64,000 nt of DNA from Rhodanobacter denitrificans (GCF_003335105.1 NZ_QFWQ01000006.1:62001-126000); one strand, 5' to 3'; shown: positions 21,096 through 28,792, counted from the stretch's first letter. Program-made: numbers and translations. Notes: a model not told the origin generated them from the sequence alone.

Positions 21096-21121
21096 CGGCC
21101 CGCCTCTTCGAGGGCGGGCCG
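21096..21121 (-). terminator. Hairpin following the thr leader peptide
   Basis: Strong GC hairpin (CGGCCCGCC against GGCGGGCCG) between the leader stop and hom. Unlike the leu-ilv attenuator it has no U-run, so it is either a poor terminator or acts on translation of hom by masking the region around 21091. Confidence 0.55.
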
Positions 21122-21135
21122 TTGCGTGGGAAAAC

Positions 21136-21285
21136 TCAGCTACGCACGACGCTCCGCCCGGGACACGTGGTACCGGTGGTAATCGTGGTGGTAATGGTGG
21201 CGGCGATGGCGCCCGCGCGCGTGGGCATGCGACCGGTGCGAACCGGGGCGAGGTGCATGCGTGCGGGCGTGGAAAGCGGCGACAT
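21136..21285 (-). CDS. thrL: thr operon leader peptide
   Basis: A 49-codon frame containing the block AIAATITTTITTGTT, in which 8 of 15 residues are Thr and 3 are Ile. E. coli ThrL has a closely similar Thr/Ile run, so this is a threonine/isoleucine-sensing leader. The ATG at 21285 lies eight bases after the -10 box, implying a leaderless or near-leaderless mRNA; internal ATGs at 21258 and 21228 lack ribosome-binding sites. The peptide ends just before the hairpin at 21096-21121, the expected geometry for attenuation. Confidence 0.82.
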   Translation of the reverse strand: MSPLSTPARMHLAPVRTGRMPTRAGAIAATITTTITTGTTCPGRSVVRS

Positions 21286-21293
21286 GGAACCGA

Positions 21294-21322
21294 CCTTAAG
21301 CGGATTGCTGCACTGCGGTCAA
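21294..21322 (-). promoter_or_regulatory. Promoter of the thr operon
   Basis: A -35 box TTGACC (21322-21317), a 17-base spacer and a -10 TTAAGG (21299-21294), then eight bases to the leader ATG. It aligns with the leu-ilv promoter: both read TTANGGTCG followed by a short run and CATGTCG. Confidence 0.7.
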
Positions 21323-21448
21323 CAGATACATTTGCAACTTTTGCAGGCGCTGGATACTGCCGGACGGCGTCGCCGCGACCTGCGGCAGGTTGTCGCGACC
21401 GGCCGATCCGGGCCCGGGAGAGGCATTGCACGGGCCTAGAATGGACGG

Positions 21449-22204
21449 ATGAACCGTCTCGTTTTCCTGCGCCGCTGGCTACGCGCGGCCGTCGTGCTGT
21501 TCGCGTTCGGCATCTGTGGTACGGCTTCGGCGGCCGCGTCCCAGGCCGGTGCCGCACCGGTTCCCGACACCATGCAGCAGCGCGTCGCCGCGTGCACCAG
21601 CTGCCACGGGGCACATGGCGAAGGCTCGCCGGACAGCGTGGCGATACCGCGCCTGGCGGGCAAGCCGGCCGGCTACCTGCTGCAGCAGCTGGAATATTTC
21701 CAGAGCGGCCAGCGCCGGCACGCGCCGATGGAATACGTGGTGCGCCAGCTGAGCCCGGCGTACCTGCGCGAGATCGCCGGCTACTTCGCGCAGCAGGACG
21801 TGCCCTATAGCAAACTGCCGGTGCCGGCGGTGTCAGCCGAGACCCTGCGGCGCGGCGAGCAACTGGTGATGCGTGGCGACTCCACCCGCGGCGTGCCGTC
21901 CTGCGTCAGCTGCCACGGCGCCAGGCTCACCGGCGTGGAACCGATGATGCCGGGCCTGATGGGCCTGTCGTACGACTATCTCAACACCCAGCTGGTGTCG
22001 TGGCGCACGCGCCAGCGCGCGGCCGAAGGGCCGTACTGCATGGGCGTGGTCGCCAACCGCATGCGCGAATCGGACATCACCGCCGTGTCAGCGTGGCTGG
22101 CCAGCCACGAGCCGCCGGCCGACATGCATCCGGCACCGGCCAGTGCGCAGACCGAACCGTTGCCGGGCTGGTGCGTGATGGGCAAGAGCGGAGCAGGTCA
22201 ATGA
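21449..22204 (+). CDS. Di-heme c-type cytochrome (c4-like)
   Basis: A periplasmic electron-transfer protein of 251 residues. A signal peptide (residues 1-30, ending TASAA) precedes two class I heme-c motifs, CTSCH at 49-53 and CVSCH at 152-156. Methionines that could be distal ligands follow each (for example HAPMEY). This two-domain layout is that of cytochrome c4. The next gene starts inside its stop codon (ATGA), so the two cytochromes are made together. No dehydrogenase or oxidase gene is adjacent. An electron partner such as a membrane alcohol or sugar dehydrogenase elsewhere, or a terminal oxidase, is an inference. Confidence 0.88.
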   Translation: MNRLVFLRRWLRAAVVLFAFGICGTASAAASQAGAAPVPDTMQQRVAACTSCHGAHGEGSPDSVAIPRLAGKPAGYLLQQLEYFQSGQRRHAPMEYVVRQLSPAYLREIAGYFAQQDVPYSKLPVPAVSAETLRRGEQLVMRGDSTRGVPSCVSCHGARLTGVEPMMPGLMGLSYDYLNTQLVSWRTRQRAAEGPYCMGVVANRMRESDITAVSAWLASHEPPADMHPAPASAQTEPLPGWCVMGKSGAGQ

Positions 22205-23487
22205 AGTGGTGGCGACGTGGATGGTGGGTGCCGGCATTGCTGGCGGCAGTCGTGCTGGGCTGGCTGTACTTCGGCCGTGCCGACCTGACGGCGGCGTCGC
22301 CGGCGCAGCGCGAGGCGGATGCTGCCGCGCTGCACGATCCAGCGCTGATCGCGCGGGGCGAATACCTGGCCACGGCCGGCGATTGCGCCGCCTGCCACAC
22401 CGCGCGCGACGGCCAGCGCTACGCCGGCGGCCGCTCGCTGGGCACACCATTCGGCGACGTGCCGGCGCCGAACATCACGCCCGATCCGGAAACCGGCATC
22501 GGCCAGTGGAGCTTCGACGATTTCTGGCGCGCGCTGCATGAAGGCAAGGGTCGCCAGGGCGAGCTGCTGTATCCGGTGTTCTCCTACACCTCGTTCACCC
22601 GGGTGAGCCGTGCCGACGCGCTGGCGATCTTCGCCTATCTCAAGTCGTTGCCGCCGGTGCAACGGCCCGACACTGCACTGGGGCTGGCGTTTCCCTACAA
22701 CGTGCGCAGCAGCCTGCTCGCGTGGCGCGCGCTGTACTTCAAGCCGGGCGTGTTCCAGCCCGATCCGGCGAAGTCCGATCAGTGGAACCGCGGCGCCTAC
22801 CTGGTGCAGGGCCTGGGCCATTGCAACGAATGCCACACCACGCGCGACTCGTTCGGCGGCATCGCGCAGGACCGCCACCTCACCGGCGGGCGGATCCCGC
22901 AGCTGGACTGGTATGCGCCCGACCTCAGCACAAGGCCCGGTGGCGGCCTCGAGGGCTGGAGCGCACAGGATATCGTCGACCTGCTGAAGACCGGCCAGTC
23001 GGCGAAGGGCACGGCGTTCGGGCCGATGGCCGACGTGGTGCGCAACAGCACCCAGCACCTGAGCGCAGCCGACCTGCAGGCGGTGGCCGTCTACCTGCAG
23101 TCGCTGCCGCCGCGCGCGCCAGCGGCCGCGGTTCCGTTCGTGCAGGCGGGCAGCCACGAGCAGGGCGGCAAGCTCTACGCGCAACGCTGCGCCGACTGTC
23201 ACGGCAAGGACGGTCGCGGCGTGGCCGGCGTCTACCCGCCGCTGGACGGCAACACCTCGGTGACCGAACCGACCGGCATCAACGCGATCCGCAGCGTGCT
23301 GCTCGGCGGCTTCGCCCCGGCCACCGCCGGCAACCCGCAGCCGTATTCGATGCCGCCGTTCGCGCAGCAACTGGGCGACGCCGACGTGGCCGCGGTGGTC
23401 GGCTACATCCGCCAGTCGTGGTCGAACAAGGCCGCTGCGGTGCAACCGGCCGACGTCGGCAAATACCGGAATACGCCGAGCGATTGA
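22201..23487 (+). CDS. Tri-heme membrane-anchored cytochrome c
   Basis: A 428-residue protein with an N-terminal hydrophobic anchor (residues 8-24) and three heme-c sites: CAACH at 62-66, CNECH at 208-212 and CADCH at 330-334. Three cytochrome-c domains in a row, with GTPFGDVPAPNITPDPETGIG after the first, are characteristic of the cytochrome subunit of membrane-bound alcohol, gluconate or sugar dehydrogenases (AdhB-like). That partner dehydrogenase is not in this window. The ATG at 22201 overlaps the preceding cytochrome stop. Likely role: passing electrons from a periplasmic dehydrogenase to the quinone pool or to the c4-like protein. Confidence 0.88.
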   Translation: MKWWRRGWWVPALLAAVVLGWLYFGRADLTAASPAQREADAAALHDPALIARGEYLATAGDCAACHTARDGQRYAGGRSLGTPFGDVPAPNITPDPETGIGQWSFDDFWRALHEGKGRQGELLYPVFSYTSFTRVSRADALAIFAYLKSLPPVQRPDTALGLAFPYNVRSSLLAWRALYFKPGVFQPDPAKSDQWNRGAYLVQGLGHCNECHTTRDSFGGIAQDRHLTGGRIPQLDWYAPDLSTRPGGGLEGWSAQDIVDLLKTGQSAKGTAFGPMADVVRNSTQHLSAADLQAVAVYLQSLPPRAPAAAVPFVQAGSHEQGGKLYAQRCADCHGKDGRGVAGVYPPLDGNTSVTEPTGINAIRSVLLGGFAPATAGNPQPYSMPPFAQQLGDADVAAVVGYIRQSWSNKAAAVQPADVGKYRNTPSD

Positions 23488-23749
23488 GCCGCCGGAGTTT
23501 CGGCATCGATGTCGCCGTGGTCTTGCAGCCGGCCGCCGACGCACTGCGGCATCCGAACGCAGGCGCCGGCGGGCGCGATTTGACGTGGGTCATGGCGAGC
23601 GTGCCGCCGCGCCCGCACGCTGCGCGGATACCAACTCGACGTCGGCTGGCCCGCGTGGCGCAACCGACGCCGTGCGTGCTGCAGCCGAAGGGTTCGGGCC
23701 AGCGGCGCACTCGAGTTCCGCCACCGCTCGCTCATCACGGCTCCCGGGC

Positions 23750-24991
23750 ATGATCCAGCTCAGCTACAGCACCTTCGGCCTCACCAACCTGCCGTTTCCG
23801 GAGGCGATCGACGCCGTGGCCCGCGCCGGTTACGCGGGGATCGAGCTGTCCTTCCACCGCGACCAGTTCAATCCCTTCAACCTCACTGATGCCGACCTCG
23901 ATGCCGTGCACGCGCGGCTGGACGCGGCGCGCATCGTGCCGGCCTGCGTGGCCACCGCCTCGCACTTCTTCACCCCGTCGCGGCCGCATGAACCGTCCTT
24001 GATGACGCTGGACGTGGCCGGGCGCAAGCGCCGCATCGACCTGGTCAAGCGCGGCATCCGCGTGGCGCGTCGGCTGGGCGTCAAGCTGGTCACCTTCGGC
24101 AGCGGCTTCCTGCGCGAGGAGCACGTGCGCCAGCCGCAGGTTGATCCGGGTGAGGTGCTGGTGGACAGCATCCGCGAATGCCTGCGCGAGCTCCGCGACG
24201 ACGAGGACATCACGCTGCTGATCGAGCCCGAGCCGGGCATGTACGTCGAGACGCTGGAGCAGGGGCTGGCGCTGATCCGCGCGGTCGGCTCGCCGCGCTT
24301 CGCGCTGCACATCGACATCTGCCATGCCTACTGTTCCGAGCCGGACTACATCGGCGCGCTGGCGAAAGCCGCGCCGCACGCGCGCTACTTGCACATCTCC
24401 GATGCGCGCCAGGGCCACAACCTGAGGATCGTGCGCGACGATGCCGTGCCGGCGCTCGATCTCCATGACGCCAGCGCACTGGTGTACTTCCCCGACAGCG
24501 CGGACTACCTGCTGCTCGATCGCCGCCACCCGCTGTACTTCGCCGACCGCGCGCCTGACGCGGCGCGACGCCGGCGCATCGACGCTCTGCTGGCGCAGAC
24601 CGGCATCGGGCAGGCGGCGGGCCTGGTCGACTACGGCAGCCTGTACGCCGGCGCCTCGCCGCTGGACGACGAGATCTTCACTTACCTGATCTCGGTGCCG
24701 GGGCTGAGCTTCGACGTGCTCGAACGGGCCTGGCCGATCGTCGCCTACCTGCGCGGCGTGCGCGGCCCCGCGCTATTCGGGCGGATGGTCGCCAACACGC
24801 GCACCGGCATCGTGCATTTCCACGAGATCCCCGGCGAGGGCACGCTGGATCTGGCGGCGAGTTTCGATGTGCTGAACACGCACGGCTTCGACGGCTTCGG
24901 CTCGGTCGAGCTCTACCACCACGTCGAGGGCTGGCAGCAGGCGCTCGACCAGAGTTACCGCCACCTGGCCGCCATCGCGCAGCCGGCGTGA
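23750..24991 (+). CDS. EboE-like sugar-phosphate isomerase/epimerase family protein
   Basis: A 413-residue protein of the xylose-isomerase-like TIM-barrel fold (AP_endonuc_2). Barrel landmarks are SYSTFGLTNLPFPEAIDAVA at the start, AGYAGIELSFHRDQF, the metal-ligand glutamate in LLIEPEPGMYVETL, the histidine pair in ALHIDICHAYCS and ARYLHISDARQGHN, and a closing GFGSVELYHH. The family isomerises or epimerises sugars. In the ebo (eustigmatophyte/bacterial) cluster, eboE encodes this fold next to EboD and EboC relatives, exactly the proteins encoded downstream here. The ATG at 23750 begins the conserved barrel; no strong ribosome-binding site is visible. It is the first gene of the five-gene operon; the 262 bases upstream hold no gene. 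Confidence 0.82.
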   Translation: MIQLSYSTFGLTNLPFPEAIDAVARAGYAGIELSFHRDQFNPFNLTDADLDAVHARLDAARIVPACVATASHFFTPSRPHEPSLMTLDVAGRKRRIDLVKRGIRVARRLGVKLVTFGSGFLREEHVRQPQVDPGEVLVDSIRECLRELRDDEDITLLIEPEPGMYVETLEQGLALIRAVGSPRFALHIDICHAYCSEPDYIGALAKAAPHARYLHISDARQGHNLRIVRDDAVPALDLHDASALVYFPDSADYLLLDRRHPLYFADRAPDAARRRRIDALLAQTGIGQAAGLVDYGSLYAGASPLDDEIFTYLISVPGLSFDVLERAWPIVAYLRGVRGPALFGRMVANTRTGIVHFHEIPGEGTLDLAASFDVLNTHGFDGFGSVELYHHVEGWQQALDQSYRHLAAIAQPA

Positions 24992-25020
24992 ATGATCGGC
25001 CGTTCCAACGGGCAACCACC

Positions 25021-25503
25021 ATGATCGACTTCGAGGCACTGGGCTGGCGCAGCGACACCGTTGGCGAACTGGACCACCGCCTGCTCAAGGCGCCCAGCGT
25101 CAAGCTGCGCGGCGCTCGCGCGGGCGAGGCGGGCGACGTCGTCTACAGCATCGACCTGCGCCTGCGCCGGCCGAACGCCGACGCCTGCCTGTCCAGCACC
25201 GAGGCGCACTCGATCGAGCATTTTCTGCTGGAAGGTTTCCAGCGCCTGTTGCCGCGGCACTTCATCGGCATCGGCCTGATGGGCTGCCAGACCGGCTTCT
25301 ACCTCACCCTGCTCGGCGAAGGCCGGCGCGCCGTGGTCGAGGATGCACTCACTGCGATCCTCGAAGGGGTACTCACCGCCGACGCCGTGCCGTATGCGCG
25401 CATCGACCAGTGCGGCCATTGGCGCCACCACGACCTGGCGCGCGCGCAGGCCGTGGCGCGCGAGGTGCTGGCGCAACGCACCGCATGGCGGGACATCACA
25501 TGA
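25021..25503 (+). CDS. LuxS-family protein (S-ribosylhomocysteine lyase-like)
   Basis: A 160-residue protein with the whole LuxS active site. The zinc ligands are His63 and His67 in AHSIEHFLLEGF and Cys131 in DQCGHW. The general base Glu66 lies between the histidines, and the catalytic Cys89 is in GLMGCQTGFYLTLLG. The substrate residues His19 (ELDHRLL) and Arg47 (IDLRLRRPN) also match E. coli LuxS from memory. Canonical LuxS cleaves S-ribosylhomocysteine to homocysteine and the AI-2 precursor DPD through sugar carbonyl migrations. Here the gene sits in a cyclase/prenyltransferase operon, 29 bases after the EboE-like gene and overlapping the EboD-like gene by four bases. It may therefore perform a related sugar isomerisation or elimination in that pathway rather than serve methyl-cycle detoxification. 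Family membership is well supported; substrate is open. Confidence 0.88.
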   Translation: MIDFEALGWRSDTVGELDHRLLKAPSVKLRGARAGEAGDVVYSIDLRLRRPNADACLSSTEAHSIEHFLLEGFQRLLPRHFIGIGLMGCQTGFYLTLLGEGRRAVVEDALTAILEGVLTADAVPYARIDQCGHWRHHDLARAQAVAREVLAQRTAWRDIT

Positions 25504-26651
25504 GCGCGGCGCAGGGCGCAAGCTGGCAGGTCAGCGCCACGCGCCGGATCGAGTACGACCTGCTCAACGTGGCCGACGTGTTCGATCCGCAAAGCGACGC
25601 GCTGCTGTCGATGGGCCGCGTGCGGGATGGGCGCCGCTTCGTGGTGGTCGACGAATGCGTGCACGCACATCACGGCGAACGCATCCGCGCCTACTTCGCC
25701 CATCACCGGATCGACGCCCGCATCATCACCCTGCCGGGCGGCGAGGGCGGCAAGACGCTGGAGGCCTGGCTCGCGGTGCTGCGCGAGCTGGACGGTTTCC
25801 CGATCCATCGCCGCGACGAGCCCATCATCGCCATCGGCGGCGGCGTGCTGACCGACGTGGTCGGCTACGCGGCGGCCAGCTACCGCCGCGGCGTGCCTCA
25901 CATCAAGGTGCCGACCACGCTGATGGGCTACGTCGACGCCGCGGTGGGGATCAAGACCGGGATCAACTTCAACGACCACAAGAACCGCCTGGGCAACTTC
26001 GAGCCGCCGCGCCGGGTGCTGTTGGACCGCAGCCTGCTGCGCAGCCTGCCGCCGCGCCACCTGCGCAACGGCATGTGCGAGATCGTCAAGCTGGCGGTGA
26101 TCCGCGACGCCGCGCTGTTCCGCCTGCTGGAGCGGCACGGCGCATCTTCCATGGAGACGTTTTTCCAGGATGCGCATGGCGGGGAAATCCTCGACTGCGC
26201 CATCGGCGGCATGCTGGAAGAGCTGGCGCCGAACCTGCATGAGGAGGAGCTGGAGCGCAAGGTCGACTTCGGCCACACCTTCAGCTACGGCCTGGAAACC
26301 CGCTATGGGGACGACCTGCTGCACGGCGAGGCGGTGCTGCTGGACATCCTGGTGTCGACCGCTATCGCCCGCCGGCGCGGCCTGCTCGACGCGGCCGCTG
26401 CCGGGCGCATCTTCGCCCTGGTCGAGCGCCTGCAGCTTGCCCCCGAACTCGCCCTGCTCGACGCCGAACTGATGTGGCAGTCGCTGCTCGACCGCGTCGA
26501 ACACCGCAACGGCCTGCAGCGCGTGCCGTTGCCCGCGGGGCTGGGCGAGTGCGTGTTCGTCAACGACATCGCACGCGCGGAAATCGAAGTCTCCATCCAC
26601 ACCCTGAACCAGCGGACCATGACCAGCCATGACCGAATCGCCGAATGTTGA
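25500..26651 (+). CDS. EboD-like sugar-phosphate cyclase (DHQ synthase superfamily)
   Basis: A 383-residue cyclase of the 3-dehydroquinate synthase superfamily. NAD-binding GGEGGKT is near residue 80, and IGGGVLTDVVGYAAASYRRG is at 112-131. The segment KVPTTLMGYVDAAVGIKTG (136-154) leads into NFNDHKNRLGNFEPP. Zinc ligands are Glu194 (MCEIVKL), His259 (FGHTFSYG) and His275 (LHGEAV). The residues NDHKNRLG resemble sedoheptulose 7-phosphate cyclases (2-epi-5-epi-valiolone synthase type) more than AroB, which has NHPLGKNMIG-like sequence at this place. So the substrate is probably a C7 ketose phosphate giving a cyclitol; this subgroup call is inference. The start overlaps the LuxS-like gene and the end overlaps the methyltransferase gene by 23 bases. 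Confidence 0.85.
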   Translation: MSAAQGASWQVSATRRIEYDLLNVADVFDPQSDALLSMGRVRDGRRFVVVDECVHAHHGERIRAYFAHHRIDARIITLPGGEGGKTLEAWLAVLRELDGFPIHRRDEPIIAIGGGVLTDVVGYAAASYRRGVPHIKVPTTLMGYVDAAVGIKTGINFNDHKNRLGNFEPPRRVLLDRSLLRSLPPRHLRNGMCEIVKLAVIRDAALFRLLERHGASSMETFFQDAHGGEILDCAIGGMLEELAPNLHEEELERKVDFGHTFSYGLETRYGDDLLHGEAVLLDILVSTAIARRRGLLDAAAAGRIFALVERLQLAPELALLDAELMWQSLLDRVEHRNGLQRVPLPAGLGECVFVNDIARAEIEVSIHTLNQRTMTSHDRIAEC

Positions 26652-27339
26652 TGCAGCGGAAATCGCCCACTTCAATCGCATCGCCCAGCTGTGGTGGGAC
26701 CCGCGTGGCAAGATGGGGCAGCTGCACGCGATCAACGAGCTGCGCCTGCGCTTCATCACCGAGCGCATCGGCGTGCCCGCGCCGCGCATCGTCGACGTGG
26801 GCTGCGGCGGCGGCATCCTGGCCGAGGCGCTGGCCAAAACCGGCGCGCGGGTGACCGGCATCGACCTGTCGCGGATGTCGCTGGACATCGCCCGCCAGCA
26901 CGCCGAACGCGGCGGGCTGGCCATCGACTACCGCGAGCTCGACGCGGAGACCCTCGCGTGCGACGAGGCTGGCAGCTTCGATGCGGTCACCTGCATGGAG
27001 ATGCTCGAGCACGTGCCGCATCCGGAGCAGGTCATCGCCGCCTGCGCCGCCCTGCTCAAGCCGGGCGGCGTGGCGTTCTTCTCCACCATCAACCGCACGT
27101 TCAAGGCCTTCGCCTTCGCCATCGTGGCCGGCGAATACATCCTCGGCCTGCTGCCGCGCGGCACCCACAGCTACCGCAAGCTGATACGGCCGACGGAGCT
27201 GCGCGCATGGGCCGGCGCCGCGGGGCTCGAGTTCAGGGCGGTGGACAGCCTCATGTACAACCCGCTGGCGCGACGCTTCCGCGTCGCGCCGGACCGCGCC
27301 GACATCAACTACATGGCCTGCTTCGTCAGGAAAGGCTGA
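26629..27339 (+). CDS. ubiG: UbiG-family SAM-dependent O-methyltransferase
   Basis: A 236-residue class I methyltransferase that aligns with E. coli UbiG along its length: NVDAAEIAHFNRIAQLWWD at the start, SAM motif I VDVGCGGGILAEAL at about 55-68, VTCMEMLEHVPHPEQVI, LLKPGGVAFFSTINRT, and the membrane-binding insertion AIVAGEYILGLLPRGTHSY. UbiG methylates two hydroxyl groups on the polyprenylated ring in ubiquinone synthesis. The gene starts inside the EboD-like gene and is followed four bases later by the EboC-like prenyltransferase. It could be the cell's only UbiG or a paralogue devoted to this operon's product; the context favours some link with a prenylated ring compound. The symbol reflects sequence similarity only. 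Confidence 0.85.
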   Translation: MTESPNVDAAEIAHFNRIAQLWWDPRGKMGQLHAINELRLRFITERIGVPAPRIVDVGCGGGILAEALAKTGARVTGIDLSRMSLDIARQHAERGGLAIDYRELDAETLACDEAGSFDAVTCMEMLEHVPHPEQVIAACAALLKPGGVAFFSTINRTFKAFAFAIVAGEYILGLLPRGTHSYRKLIRPTELRAWAGAAGLEFRAVDSLMYNPLARRFRVAPDRADINYMACFVRKG

Positions 27340-27343
27340 CCCC

Positions 27344-28237
27344 ATGCGGCGTTTTCTTGCCTTGTCGCGTTCCGTCCACGGTGTGCTCGACATCGCCATG
27401 CCCGGCTTCGCCGCACTGCTGTGGCTGGGGCATTTCCCCTCGTGGCGGGTGCTGGCGCTGTCGCTGGTCACTGCCTTGGCCGGCTACACGGCCATCTACG
27501 CGCTGAACGACCTGATCGGGGTGAAGGACGACCAGGAGAAGGTGGCCGGCGGCATCACCCCGGGCTACGCGGTGGAGGCCTCCGCCATGCGCTACCCGCT
27601 GGCGCAGAACCTGATCAGCATGAAGGGCGCGCTGGCGTGGTTCGGCTGCTGGTTCGCGTTGGCCGTGCTCGGCACCTGGCTGCTGAATCCGCGGATCCTG
27701 CTCATCGTATTCGCTGCGGCGGCGCTGGAAGTGGTCTACGTCAAGCTGCTCAAGGTCACCTGGTGGCGCACCGTGGTCAGCGGCCTGGTCAAGTCGGCCG
27801 GCCCGGTCGCCGCGGTATTCGCGGTGATCCCCGCACCGTCGTGGCCGGGGCTGCTGGGGTTGCTGGCGTGGCTGATGCTGTGGGAGATCGGCGGGCAGAA
27901 CATCCCGGCTGACTGGAACGACATCGAGGAAGACCGCCGTATCGGCGCGCGCACCATTCCGCTGGTGTTCGGCCTGCGCACGGCCGGCGTGCTGGCGGCC
28001 GTCAGCCTGGGCGTGGCCGTGCTTGTGAGCCTGCTGCTGCCGAGCATGTCGCCGCTGGCGTCGGGCTGGCCGTTCCAGCTGGCCATTTTCGCTGCCGGCG
28101 CCGGCCTGCTGCTGCCGCCGGCGCTCCGGCTCGCGCGCACGCTGGACGGCCGCCAGGCGGCGCGGCTGTTCGACCGCGCCAGCCTGTATCCGTTGGCGCT
28201 GCTGGCGATTGTCACGGTGTTCGTGTTGATTCATTGA
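27344..28237 (+). CDS. EboC-like UbiA-family prenyltransferase
   Basis: A 297-residue integral-membrane prenyltransferase with about eight helices. Metal-diphosphate motifs are ALNDLIGVKDDQEK near residue 63 and DWNDIEEDRRIGARTIPLVF near residue 190. UbiA relatives transfer a polyprenyl chain to an aromatic or cyclic acceptor. It differs clearly from the housekeeping ubiA at 3450-4460 and resembles the eboC branch. Together with the EboD-like cyclase and EboE-like protein it forms the recognisable core of an ebo-type pathway; eboA, the TatD-like eboB and eboF are not seen here. It is the last gene of the operon and is followed by repeat copy A. Confidence 0.83.
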   Translation: MRRFLALSRSVHGVLDIAMPGFAALLWLGHFPSWRVLALSLVTALAGYTAIYALNDLIGVKDDQEKVAGGITPGYAVEASAMRYPLAQNLISMKGALAWFGCWFALAVLGTWLLNPRILLIVFAAAALEVVYVKLLKVTWWRTVVSGLVKSAGPVAAVFAVIPAPSWPGLLGLLAWLMLWEIGGQNIPADWNDIEEDRRIGARTIPLVFGLRTAGVLAAVSLGVAVLVSLLLPSMSPLASGWPFQLAIFAAGAGLLLPPALRLARTLDGRQAARLFDRASLYPLALLAIVTVFVLIH

Positions 28238-28349
28238 GGCGTCGCGGCGGTTTTAGCGGCGAACTACCGATGCGCTTTACTTCGCAAGGCAACCGCACTG
28301 CGCAATTGCCGAAGGTTTTTTGTCCGGTCGCAGTGACCGGGGTGGTTCA

Positions 28350-28628
28350 AGAGCAAGAGCTTTCGTCCTCCTGCGGAGGCCGAGGTACTTCTCTTTTGCT
28401 TGTCCAAAAGAGAAGTACCCAAGAAAAAACGACACCCCGCTTCCGCGCCTTACGGACATCCTGTCCGCAAGGTCCGCGGTCGGGCTCCGGGGTTTGTCGA
28501 CAGGGCATCCTGCCCTGACGCCAAACTGGCCGGCATCCCTGCCGGCCACCCTGCGGGCTTTTCCTCCGCCCGCCCGCCGCTGCAGAGGGGCCCCGGGTAG
28601 AGCAGCGCGCCATCCTGGCGCGCACTCG
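28350..28628 (-). repeat. Hairpin-rich 280-bp mosaic repeat, copy A
   Basis: Reverse-complement copy of 30028-30302, about 80 percent alike by eye over the whole length. It is built of successive hairpins, for example GGCAGGATGCC, GGACAGGATGTCC, AAGAGAAGTAC with its complement, and CTCCGCAGGAG. It is not coding. Several frames through it are open only because of its composition. Confidence 0.8.
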
Positions 28629-28673
28629 GTGCGCGACCGCTGTGCGGTCGCGAAAGCTGTAAAGCCAATAGTG

Positions 28674-28702
28674 AAAGACTCCCGCTGCAAGCGGGACTTT
28701 TC
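28674..28702 (+). terminator. Terminator-like hairpin beside repeat copy A
   Basis: CCCGCTGCAAGCGGG (28681-28695) followed by ACTTTT, with GAAAGACT on the other side. It could end transcription coming from the ebo-like operon. A second hairpin, GCGACCGC against GCGGTCGC, lies just upstream near 28632-28651. Confidence 0.55.
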
Positions 28703-28792
28703 AATGCGGCAAATGTCTCGGTTCGGCCAGGAGCAGCCATTCAAACCCTGACCCAACTTTCGGGTGTGCGCGAGCGAAGGTTCACAGCTTCT

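Noticed and set aside
22206-22541. Plus-strand frame overlapping the tri-heme cytochrome
   Set aside because: Frame-shifted shadow; all three CxxCH motifs are in the frame starting at 22201.
23488-23749. N-terminal extension of the EboE-like gene back to 23585
   Set aside because: The extra residues are low-complexity, Arg/Ala-rich and precede the typical barrel start at 23750.
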